Shown: positions 30,240 to 42,900 of the stretch, piece after piece
How positions within the stretch are numbered: the stretch's first letter is position 1
Layout: every line of letters begins with the position of its first letter
Source of the DNA: Rhinolophus ferrumequinum
Lineage: Eukaryota > Chordata > Mammalia > Chiroptera > Rhinolophidae
Length of the DNA stretch: 64,000 nucleotides
Reading direction: 5' to 3'
Assembly: GCF_004115265.2 (NCBI RefSeq)
Contig: NC_046304.1
Coordinates: forward strand, 16,918,292 to 16,982,291
Program-made: the position numbers and the translations under genes
Notes under the pieces: generated by a model
What the model was told of the DNA's origin: nothing
What the model saw: only the letters and a program-made list of their open reading frames with translations
The model's database searches: none

Positions 30240-31700
30240 ACTTAAACTGCATGAGAGTGAGTGCTGTTGGTAAAGCAATAAACTCAAGAGTAAGAGTCCT
30301 CGGGAGCTGTCCAAAAAGTATAAAAAGCATCTCTCCTCTAGGGAAAATTCCATCAAAACAGGCTTTTGGTATGATTCTAAGTAAAGAGTTCCCAGCCTTC
30401 CTATTCCCAGATTATATGGAGATATTTGGCAGGAATGGGGGTGCGGGGAAAGGAAGAATCACCCTATGAAAATGTCCAAGGTTTGAGGTCAGTGAGAGAG
30501 GCTCAGCTTCTGGCAAGATGGGAGGAAGGAGAGGAGGCTGAGGCCCCTATCTGTTCAGGGGCTGTCCCTTCACTACTAACCCAATATTATAAAGGAGAAA
30601 AGGGCATTGTCTTCCAAAAAGCTCAAGTCAGGTCCTACTACTAAAAGCCCCTACTGGAATACAAGCCTGATGAAGTTAATGTCTTGAGGGAAGTCAGACT
30701 TTTAGTGAAGTAACTGATACAACACAGCAGTTGAGAGACACTGGAACAGATGGTTTCAAAATTCCAGCCTCTGAAAGATTCATCTAAGGCCTAGCAACCA
30801 AAATTTTCTTGGGACTATTCGTAGCTAATCATGGTTTCTACTTGGGGATGTTTGTGGGACAATATGGACATGTATGTACATGAGATTTGTTTTAGGGGCA
30901 CAACCCACCTCTTGATCCATGCAAGGGCCAAACTGCCCGAGCTCAGCTTCTGCTTCTTAGTGATTATAATGGAGGCATCAATGCAAAATGATGCACTGCG
31001 CTATGGAGTCGTAAATGATATTATTAGAGACATTTCAGAGCAAAAGATCCGCTACGGTGTAGAATTTTCCAATACTTCAATTAAAAATTATTTTCATAGA
31101 TCATGACCTCAGGTTGGCTTCAGTTCATGACGAACCATTAAACAACATAAGCAACAATTATACATACTTCAGAGGAAAGTCAAAGGAAACCAAATCTCAC
31201 CAGGTATCAAGATATTCTGTTCACATATTTGCTATAGACTGAGTATATTACCTACGAATGAAGTCTATACCCAGGACACCACAGCGACTAAAGAACGATT
31301 CCTTATAACAGTAAACTGGGCAAGAACCACACAGTACAAATGTTAGAGAATATTATGAACACATTTTAATGCTTTTAAAACCATGATTCACATTAAGTGT
31401 GAATAGTAAAAATAATGGAATATTTTGCTCTAAACTATGGTGTCAATTTAGGAGCTGCAGATATAGCCATACCATTCTGTAAGTCACTGTAAAACCTGAT
31501 AAAGTAAAAATGTAGCACAATTGTAGGATACTTTTTTTTTATAGCAAGGTATAGCATACACAGCGCGCTGAATTTTGTGGGGGAAAGGGAGAAGTATGTA
31601 TTTTGATGCTTAATAAATAGTGGGATTGACTTTTCATTGTTTATTGTTTTGATTTTTGAACCATTGACTCCATTACCTCACAAACAGGTCTGAGGCAAGC
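30240..31700. other. Intergenic gap between DBIL5 and the GLOD4 3' end
   Basis: No gene or clear repeat recognised. Open frames of 60-91 codons (for example 30831-31106) have no family motif and look like chance. Confidence 0.45.
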
Positions 31701-31707
31701 GCACTTC

Positions 31708-31713
31708 TTTATT
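31708..31713 (-). terminator. GLOD4: Candidate distal GLOD4 polyadenylation signal
   Basis: On the minus strand 'gatcaataaagaagtgc' is followed by 'cagacctgtttgtgagg', a good GU-rich downstream element. It would give a 3' UTR of about 2.3 kb. A second reverse AATAAA at 33,311-33,316 would give a short UTR, so alternative ends are possible. Confidence 0.45.
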
Positions 31714-33980
31714 GATCATTTAGGCCTGCATACATTTCCTATGTATTTCCCAGTAACGGTAATAAAATCTTAGACCACATTGGAACTTCCCATGAACTCC
31801 TACCATACATTTCAGTGGACAAGTTTGAGCCCTCCTGAAAACTCTGCTAAACCGCAATGGCATCGTGTGATAGGTAGGATGGGGCAGAAAGTCACATAAA
31901 GGAGCACTCAAGGTCCATGTCTTTGCTAATTCCACCAAGATATCCGGCAGTGATGGATTTCATACTAACTAACTCTCCAGGTTAACCAAGGAGAACTCTG
32001 GCAACACAGCCATTCTAAAACTCTGGATGTAAACTCAAGGGATATTTGAACTTATTAAACTTAATACACTAGGACTCCACGACCCTTCAAGTAAAAAACA
32101 ATGATTACTCTGAAAAAATAACTCTGGAGAAAATGAAAAAATTTCCAGCGTCATCTGTTTAAAAACATCAGCGTGGACAAAAGCATTTCTCTTATAACTT
32201 TGTTTTCTAGTTGATCACACCATTTCCAGAGGTGAGAAAGTAATCATAACTTTTGGTTTAAAATTACTAGCTGTACTGTGCAGAGGTAAACTCTGGATTC
32301 CTTTAAAAGGCCAAAGTTGTATGTGAAAGGGTTTTAGGATGAGTAAAATATTAAAGATTGCAACAAAGGAAAAATGACAGGTGATGAGATAAATAAAAGA
32401 GGGCCGGTATCATAAAGCCCAAATATCCCAGGTAGGTAAATTGCACCAACTTCTATCATGCTAGCTGTACATTTAAGAGAAAAAATCGGGGGTATGTATG
32501 TTAAAATACAAGATAAGCAGACAAAGAGGAATCTAGTATGTGTTTAGTCATTCAGTACTTACATAAACCACTTATTTTACTGTAACAAACTTAGAAGGCC
32601 ACATCACAGCATCCTAAAACACGGGGAAAAGTAGTTTCTTTTCACGAGAACAGTATTACTAGAGATCAACATCAAGATTTACTTAATACTCTAATAGAAA
32701 ATCTGAGAATTAACAAATCATAGTCCAAAGAGACACAGAGGTTTATTTGGTCATTCAAAATTCGTACAATAATTTCCCTACATACAGGAAAAAAACGGGA
32801 ACCAAATGTCTGGAGGACACATAATTTGGTTTGCTTTGAAACTCATGATAGCTTCCCTAAGACAGAAAATTTAAGTCGAATGAAAAGTGCCTTGAAGCTG
32901 GAAAAGGATTTTTTTCTCCCAGAGAAGGTAAGATCACCTGTAAGAAGGTGAGCCAAAAACCCTGAAATTTCCATATCCCACCTGCCAGCAAAGGAGAAGA
33001 GGAGAGACTATGATTTACAAGTCATTTTTATACACTCGCATTACTCTGGAACTGGTATCCTCTGAGTCAGTCCTTTCCAAGCTCCTCAGTTTCCTTCCTA
33101 AAATTTGAACCTGGCCACCACTTCAAATAAGGAATCTTACAGGTTGGTGTTAACAGCTTGATTTTAGAAGTACATCTTCAAAACACATTTAATAATAAAT
33201 ATGTCCAATATAATTCTGTTTCCAGTGATTACAAAATTTGTTCTATAGAACAAAACAGCAAACTATAGGAAGACATTAAAAAAAAACCTTTTTTCAGGCT
33301 GAAGATATCATTTATTCCAAATTCAACATGTTCTCTTCTTGTGAGGTTTAAAAAAAAATTATATAAGAAAACAGCATAGAGCTAGGCAGGTAGCACAACA
33401 TATTATTAGATTCTTCCGTCTGTTTTCTCTGGCTACGTAAACTTTTAAAGTAAGGAGTGTGTGGGTGTTAACTAAATCTTTTGGTTTGAGGACATAATTT
33501 CTTCAAAAATGTTTAAATGTCAAGGCGTGCTAGAGTGAGATGTTAGCACAGCACAGTATCATCAGATGCTGGAAATAGTCCTGTTATAAGCATTTGATTA
33601 GGATTCATTTGAACAGTTTTTCTCCTAAGATCTACATGCTTGTCAAAATTCCCTCCATCTCCAACCAAAGGTAACGTTACATACAGTTGCCCCGGGCCAA
33701 AAATAATTTCTTACTTATCTAATGGTGACACACAGATCATGCCATTCCAGTGACAATGCAGATTAAAGCAAGAGTTCTCCTCCAATTGGAGTGATGATAA
33801 TAGGATTTTATACCTAAAATAAATCAGAGCTTTGAAAGATTAAAATACACAAATCTTCACCACCCCAGCCTGTTCAGGAAACAACCAAGTTGTGAGAGCG
33901 TGTGTATCATAATTGGACACATCAGGCCTCACAGGTGCTAGACAGGAATCGTAAGTGCTCGTTCCATGTGGTGTCTTCTG

Positions 33981-36900
33981 CTAACCTGAAGCCTTTAGTT
34001 TATTTTGTTTAGCAAACCATTCATCACTTTTATCTGCTGCCATTGCCTAAAGAAACAGAAATAGAGTATATATTTATTCTAAGTCCATAAAACAAAACAT
34101 AGAGTTCACTTTATACCTCATTGCATTGTATAGACAATCGAGACATTAACAACTGAAAAATGTTCATTCAGTATAGAGTATGTATTATGTTTAATTGGAC
34201 AGAGGATGCGGATGAGTACTGAGCAATTGCTTCTGGATTCTCCCTTCATAAAGATCTTGCAGCCAGGAAGTGTGGCTGACTGACAAGAGAGCAAGGACCG
34301 AACACACACCAGGCTGTGGGGTCTTTGGGGTAACAGAAAGTGCGGACACTCTTAGTACCTGGGTAGGCTCTCAGGAATCTTTAGTGCTCATGAAACTCAG
34401 TCTAATAATGACACCAAGTATGAAAAGCTATTCTGACATTTTGTCTATTGAGCATGGACTGATTTCAATTTTGGTATGCCTGCTCCCACACCATTCCACT
34501 GATTTTGATACTGTTTGTTTAGCTTTGGGCCACCTAATTAAAGAGGAAGCTGTGTTAGTAACAGTATGTTTTGGTTCCACCAGAGTCCTTTTATCTTCTT
34601 ATTCCATGAAGCTGAGATCAGGGGCTTGCAGAGACTTAGAACCTCAGTCTCTTAAAACTTCCTGTCCAACACAATCAAGCGTATGCTAAATAGCTGCGTG
34701 GTAAGGAAATGCATTCATTTATTCAGTCAAAAGCCAAGTACAGAAATATCTTCAAAAATGTCAGTTTTCATTATGAGCCAGGTATTAAGTTGGGTTTGGG
34801 TGTGGCAGTAATGATATAATCTGAGGCTTTGAGGAACATGATAAATAGCTGAAATATGAAAACAACTATTTCGCATGAAGGTAGAGGTGTGTGTGTGTGT
34901 GTTGGGCATTTGCTATAATAGAATGATAAAGCGATAGCAAACCGAAAGGAAAGGAGTAACTAACTGGCTGTAGAAATAGGGTAAAAACACTCATCTACTT
35001 CAACAGGAAGTCAAAATACGTCTGCAACTAAAAATGAAGAAACAGAAATGCTTGTGTTTTTTGTTTTTTATTTAGAAACGTGAAGCTGAAAGTGGCTGCC
35101 CTGGGCAGTGGGGCTCAGTAACGGGGCAAGACATTGTTGCCCTGCATCTATATAAAATCTTAGTACTATTGGATTTTGATGAAAATAAGAAGTATTTAAA
35201 CATCAAAGATATGCAACAAAACAAACACACACAAAAAACCCCACACAGATGCACAAATTTCTTTCTTTTAGGAGCCATAAAAAGTGGGGGAAACGACAAA
35301 CTCTGGTATGGAGAACCCAAGAAAACTTCTGAGTATTGAAGGATGAGTTGAACAAGATGGGAGGGAAAAAAACCCTGTTACAGGCAAGAAGATAAATCTT
35401 GCTAAGATAAACAATTCACTGGAACTGGAATGGAAGTGAACTCGGGCGAGAGGCCCACAGAAGGTCAGAGAGCAGGAAAGGGCCAGACATGTTACATGTC
35501 CTGTCAGAGTTCGGAATGTATCTTGGAGGCAACAGAGAGCTACCAGAAGATTAAAGTTTTTTAAATGACTGGATTTGTGCTTTAGAAAGCGAACGCTGGC
35601 AGCAGGGATTAACTAGAAGGAGGAAGGCGGCCTCTGGCATATTACAGGTGACAATGATGGCCTTTTCAGAAGGAAGACTCGAGATTTCCGATGTAGAACT
35701 CATAGCTCTTGGTAACTAACAGCTAACAGAACTTAGGGGTGACGAGAAACAATATTCCAAAATGGCTGTTTGTAAAACTAAAACTATTCTCAAGTAAAAA
35801 GAATATTATTTTTAAAAACTGGCTCTAAGGATCTAGCTTAAACAATTGGGATAATGGATAGACAGTGCTGTTCAGGGGACGGAGCAGAGGCTAGAGGAGG
35901 AAAGAAAACCTGGCTGTGAAGCCGGAAAGACCTCGGTTCAACCCCTGGCCCTGCCACTTACTGAATGTATAATATTGGGTGACTTAATCTTTTTGAGCCT
36001 CAGTTTCCTCATCTAAAAGGGGAATGCTATCAACTTTGCAGATTGTGGAAAGAATTAGAGACCATATATATATATAAAGCACTTAAGAATATGTCATATG
36101 TCAAAAACATAGGAGATGCTTAATAAATGGGAACTTTTAATATTATTAAAAGAAGAATAGATTTGAGGTGAAGTAAATTAAGTTATAAACATGCTGAGTT
36201 TGAAATGTTCATGGTTTATCCAGATGAAGAGGTTTCATTGGTTATAACACTCATCTGGACACACACACACACGAACACTAAACGTAAAAGGGGAAGTTTA
36301 CAAACTAGACCTAAAATTTCTGCTTTTCAAAAGACTCTATTAAGAAAATAAATAGGTACAACATAGACTGGGAAAAGTACTTTTTTGCAGACATCTAACA
36401 AGTGATTTGTATCTAGAACTCGAACAAATCAAGAAGAAAAATTTAAAAAATTAAAAAATGGATTTGGATGGGTCTTAAAAAATAAGCAAAGTAAGAGGAG
36501 CATTCCAAGACAATAAAATAACATGAGCAAAGACATACAGAGTACAAATAAATTCATATTTAGTGATTAGAGAATAGACTAGAATGGCGAAAATGTAAAA
36601 GAGATGAGAGGTGTATCTTCTAACTAGTTTTGTCATAAAACTCAATGAATCATAAAAATTATTCTGTATTGATATACTCCAATCACATTAAAGCTAATAA
36701 AAAATATGTATGGCAAACAAACTGTATAAAACCATTTTTAGGGGATCAGGGAAATTTTAATAAGAACTGGATTTTAGGTGACATTAAGGATGTAGTATTG
36801 ATTTTTAAAGTGTGATGATGTCAATTACATGGAGATAGCTAAAAAAAATTCCTTAATTTTTTATTTCTTTTAAATCATCTTAAAATGTGTAAAATACTTA

Positions 36901-39900
36901 AGTATTCAGGGTATCTGAGATTTGCTTTCGAATATTCTCCAGCAAAAAAAAAAAAGTGGCGTGGAAGGAATGATGAAAAATTATAGCACAGAGTTGATGA
37001 GTGACAGACAGTCAATAGGGATTTGTTGTACTCTCTGTGTATATTTAGAATTTTTAATGATGAAGTATTAAAAATAAATCTATACGAAAAAATAAATAAA
37101 AATAAATCTATACGGAAAGAAATGAACAAAAGACTGGAACATATAATTCACAAAATAAGATAAGCAAATGGCAAATAAGCATACGAAAAGCTGTCTAACA
37201 TCAGTCGTGGGGAAACACAAATGAACACCACAATGAGAAACCATTTTACATGTACTAGCATAGCTACAACAACAAAACAAAACGAAACACAAATGTTGGT
37301 AAGGGTGCAGAGTAGCTAGAACTCTCATGTGAGACATGGATGACAGGAGTGTCAAAGGGTTCAGTCACTTTGGATGACTGGCAGTTTCTTCTAAAGCAAA
37401 AGCCAATTCCATTCCTAGATGTTTATCCAAGAGAAATGAAACATGTGTCTACAATTTACACAAGACTGTTCATAACAGTCTTCCTTTATAACAGATAAAA
37501 ATATGGAAACAACTCAAATGTCCACCACTGGGAAAATGGATAAACAAATTGTTCTAGTCATAAAAAATGAATACCACTCAGCAATGAAACAAACAAAAAA
37601 ACTCTGATGTGTGCAATTACATGGAGGAATCTCAAAAATGTTATGTTGAGTGAAAGAAGCCATTCACAAAAGAATATCTACTGAATGATTCCATTGATAT
37701 GAAGTCTAAGGACAGACAAAACTAATGTGACAGAAATGAGAACAGTAGTTGCCTCAGGGTGGGGGTGGGGCTGGGGGTGGGAACTAACTGGATGGAAATG
37801 GGCATGAGAAAACTTTCTGCAATGATGAAAATGCTCTATATTTTGAGTAGTGGTTGTAGAGTATATGTAACTGTCAAAACTCATGAAATCGAACACTGAA
37901 TTTCTGTACATTTAAATTCTATGTATATTTTACCTCAGTAACAACAACAAAAAATACGTGTTGGGAGCTCAGGGAGATAGAGGAACTAGAAACGAGGAAG
38001 TCAGAGAATGGATGACGGTTGAAGCTCAGGGTAAAGGTAACCAGAGTAGTAGGTAACTTCTACTCAGAGGAGAAAATATAAGAAATGAAAATAAAAGAGC
38101 CAAAGTGGGACTGTGGGTAAAATCACTTTGGGATCAGACACACACAGAGTGTGTGACTGAGGAGAAGCTGCCAGAGAGATATGAACACCAAAGGAGAGGA
38201 GAGCTCCAAAGCGGAAGGAGCTGGCCAGTGATACGAAAGAGCAAGAAGGAAAGAGTCTAGCAAACTTGCCCACTGAGGGGTTGCCTGCGACTCTATTTTC
38301 CTTTATGGGAAAATTTGTAAACACTCTATTTTCTCCACATGTCCTACCTTAATTAACATTAATTGAGCGAGTGTGTGTTATTATGTCAGCAGTTTGGCAA
38401 GCTCCATAAACCACACAACAATCCTATCAGGTATATAAACTTATTTTCTCAAATCTTTACGGAAGAAAAATGAAGTTAAGAGACTTTAAGTAAATTGCTT
38501 AAGGTCAGTCACATAGATATCAAATGACAGACATGGGAAAGATTGATTTGTTCCTTGAATCATCAACAGAGCGTTCACTGAGTGCCTGCTACATACCAGG
38601 TATGTGCTAAAAACTGGGGCACAACAATGAACAGTGGTTTGGATGCTGCTGAAAGACTGAGTTTGATGGGGATAGAAAAGTAGTTTCTGAATTTGGCAAT
38701 ATGAAGGTCACTGATGAAGTTACAATGAGCATTTCACCGAGTGACAGGAACCAGTGCAGGAAAGACTGAAGTGTGAATGCGAGGAAAGAAGTAGAAACAG
38801 TATGTAGGCAGATTGTTAAAAAGAAATCTGGAGGAGGGTAAATATGGGGTAAATAATAGGTTTTTATAATAGGTTTTTCAAAGCCGGAAGATCCTGGAGC
38901 TTGTTTGCTGATGAGAATAAGTCACTAGAAAGGAAGAGAATGATGCTATAGAATGAAGAGCCAATGACCGAAAGAGCTGAGGAAGTGAGAAGGGATGGTG
39001 TCCAGGCATTCCGTTCCCTGAGCAGAATAATGATGGGTACAGCAGCCGTGGCTCCCCAAGGCAGCCTGGGGTAGTGGCGGGGCACCAATGCTGTACCCAG
39101 GTAAGAGCCATATAGGTGGCAATGAAGACACAAGTCCCTGGCTCAAAAGTCACCTCGACCGCAAAAGGATATGGTTCTGATAGTAAAAACTGGTCCCTGT
39201 TGCTTTGGCCCTTCCCCATATACACTTAACGCCACCCCCTTGGGCCCATGGTGATAGAAATTTAGAAACGAGACTCACGTCATCCAACAATTTGCTTCCC
39301 TTTGGATCCATCTTAGAAAGTTCTCGAAATGCTTCATCCCCCACAAAGCAAATTTCATGTCCATCCTACACCAATAAAGACAAAAGGAATTTGGCAAAAA
39401 GACACCATAGAAGAAACCCGTGGTGCAGCCTGTCCCTTCCTGAGTAATACTTACAGGGTCAGCCAGAATGACCACTTGTACAGTTGCTTTCCCTGGCGTA
39501 TCCAGGCTCACCAGAGGAGTCAGAATCTTCTGGTTCTTTCTTTTCATCAAGTCTTCTAAGTCTGGCAACTTGAGGAAAACAAAAAGGAAAAGTGAGCAAG
39601 GGGCCACGTCCCACTCTTATGCTGTGGTCCTCATCAGCGCGAGAGGAATGGCAGATCAACCAGAAAGAACCCAGACATCACTTGTTTGATTTCATTATGT
39701 CAGCCGCTCTCGAGACAACTGTTGAACTTGCTACCAAAGCCATATCCAGAATGAAGAAGGGAGGCCCAAGGCCCAAGGTTCTTAGCGGTTGCACTAGGTA
39801 GTCACAGAGCTTAAACGATAGATCTGGTACCAAACATTACCTCTTTCTTGGGGCAAGAAAAGGCAATTCTTCCAAAAGCTGCTGCATGATCAACTGTACC

Positions 39901-42900
39901 CTGGATGCCCTGCAGTTCCAGTTTACACTGAAAAGAAAGAAGGAAGTGGGTTTATGTTTTGGAACAGGTTATATGGTAAAAAGAAAATTCGAAGAGTGCT
40001 AGAGGAATAAAGTAAAAATGAAGTTGCCCTCCACCTCTCACCCCAGAGGCAACCAGTCAGCAGTTTCCTGTGTATTCTTTTAGACACATGGCATGCCCAT
40101 ACCTTTTTTACACAAATGGTAGCACAACTTACACATTCTGTGCCTTCTTTTATTTCAATTAATGTTACCATATCAGCATATAAAGATTCACCTCATTATT
40201 TTTGATAGCTGCATAGTAATCCACTCTATGGCTGAAGTATAAATGATTGAACTATTTCTCTAATCCATAGGACATTTACATTCTTATATTTTGCTATTAC
40301 AAACAATGCTGCAACAGATAACCTTGTACACCATTCTTTGTGAACATGTATGATGAGTATGTCTATAAAATAAAATACTGGGAATAGACCTGCTGGGTCA
40401 AAATACAAGGACTAAAATCATGCTCAAACACTAGGTTAGTTAAAAAAAGAAAACGATGAAAATACATGATCATTACAGCATTAAATCTTATCTACGTCTC
40501 TTCTGACCCAGCAATTTCACTTCTGAAAGGATATATCCTCAAATCTAAGCAAAGGTAACATCTGAGTGGTGAGGTTATCAGCAATTTTTATTTTCTCCTT
40601 TCTGTTTATCTGTATAAATATTGAATCAGTGTGCAGACACTACGGGAATAACCCTCATGTTAACCTCATTCTTAAGCCAATCTCAAAGTAACAGATTATT
40701 GCTCTCCAAGATCACTCACCTGGTTATCAGCATAGCCCAGCAAAGCCCTCTGCTTCTCTTCATCTTTTTCATAAATTTTCATTCCCAGTAGATTAGACCA
40801 GTAGTTCAAGGACTTCTGAAGATCAGACACTGCTAGAGTTACTTTTAATACAGGATCTGTAGGGTAATAAAACAGCAGGAATAGAGAGATCAATGCAATG
40901 GAATAGAACAGAAAGACCCAAACAGGCTTAAGTATATGCAAGAATTTAGTTTATAAGAAAGGGATTTTAAGTCAGTACCAAAGAATACATTGTTCAATAA
41001 ATGTCACTAAGATAACTGGCATCTCATTTGGTGGGAAAAAGTTACACCTTTAAACTAAATGGCAAAACATATGCCTGGGGCAGCCGGATGGCTCAGTTGG
41101 TTGGAGCGTGAGCTCTGAACAACAGGGTTGCTGATTTGATGCCCACATGGGCCAGTGAGCTGCGCCCTCCACAACTAGACTGAAGAAAGCGAGCTGCCAC
41201 TGAGCTTCCGGAGGAGCGGCCGGATGGCTCAGTTGGTTAGAGCGCCAGCTCTCAACAACAAGGTTGCCGGTTCAATTCCTGCATGGGATGGTGGGCTGCA
41301 CCCCCTGCAACTAAAGATTGAGAACAGCAGCGACGGGACTTGGAGCTGAATTGCACCCTCCACAGCTGGATTGAAGGACAACAACTTGGAGCTGATGGGC
41401 CCTGGAGAAACACACTGTTCCCCAATATTCCCCAATAAAAAATTAAAAAAACAAGCAAAAACAAAAACACATGCCTGATGGGTTAAAGGATTAAATTTAA
41501 AGAATGAACCCATGAGGGGCCGGCCCAGTGGCTCAGGCGGTTAGAGCTCTGTGCTCCTAACTCCAAAGGCTGCCAGTTCGATTCCCACATGGGCCAGTGG
41601 GCTCTCAACCACAAGGTTGCCAGTTCAATTCCTCGACTCCCACAAGGGATGGTGGGCTGCGCCCCCTGCAACTAGCAACAGCAACCGGACCTGGAGCTGA
41701 GCTGCGCCCTCCACAACTAAGACTGAAAGGACAACAACTTGAAGCTGAGCGGCACCCTCCACAACTAAGATAGAACGGACAACAACTTGACTTGCAAAAA
41801 AGTCCTGGAAGTACACACTGTTCCCCAATAAAGTCCTGTTCCCCTCCCCCCCCAAAAAAAAAACAGGAAAAGAAAGAACTGGAACGGTCAATGAACACAT
41901 GAAAAAAATTCAATCTTACAAATGAGCAAATATTTTGTTATCTAATTGGCAAGTAATTTACAAAGTTCACAGTGCTGAGCAGGGGGAGACCACGATCATA
42001 TAATACTGGTTGAGTGGAAATTAGTCCATTTCTGGGCAACAGTTTGACAGAATATATCAAAAGCCTAAAAAATGCACACTGCTTTTGAAAGATCAACCCC
42101 ATTTTCAGCAATTAAAGAAGTAATTGTGGATGTAGAAAGGGCTTTCTTCACAGACACTCATCACAGTGTTGCTTGTAACAATGAAACACAGGGACAACAT
42201 AAATATCCAACAACAGAGAACTGTTTATCTTCCTACAATGGGAGACAATGGAATCTGAAAAAAATGTATATATGTATTTAATTGTATATTTATGTTTTTG
42301 ATAAAAGATTGGAAAGATATAGTTGATAATGTTAACAGTGGTTATCTCTGGATATATGGGTACTGTGTTTTTTTTCTGCTTAGCTGTTTGTCTAGGAAAA
42401 AAATCTACTTTTTGTCAAAAGAATAAAAGTTACAAAGTTATATCAAAACACAACATTATTGGAAACTTTTATATTGTAAAGTGGCTTTCTGAAGAGCTGT
42501 TCCAAGTCTACATGTAACTATGATAAACGCAATACATTTTTCTTCCGTTTCTAGCAATATTATGACTAAGGCAAGGTGTTTCTCACAGGTCTGTCCGTCT
42601 CCCTGGCAGACTGAGTTTTCTCCGTTCATTGAGAGATCAACAAATTCCAGTGACTCGGAAGAGGTGGGGCAGGAAGCAGGGGCAGAAATGGTAACAAGTG
42701 GGTGGAACTACATATAAGTGAGTCAAAGGAAGGGTGGACGCCAGCTCGACTGATAGACTTGACTATATTACCCATCCGAAGTTAATGCCCCAAGGTATTG
42801 TCATTCCAAAGCATCTCAGGATTGTGGGGCTCTCCGTTATCTTACATCAAGATACGGGGAAAAATTGTGCAGTGGAATTAGTGGTAGGAGTTAAGCTTTA

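Noticed and set aside
34270-34689. 139-codon plus-strand frame in GLOD4 intron 8
   Set aside because: No recognisable domain and no splice or promoter context; it is consistent with chance.
41229-41913. Minus-strand frames of about 60-100 codons over 41.2-41.9 kb
   Set aside because: They are antisense readings of the SINE copies.
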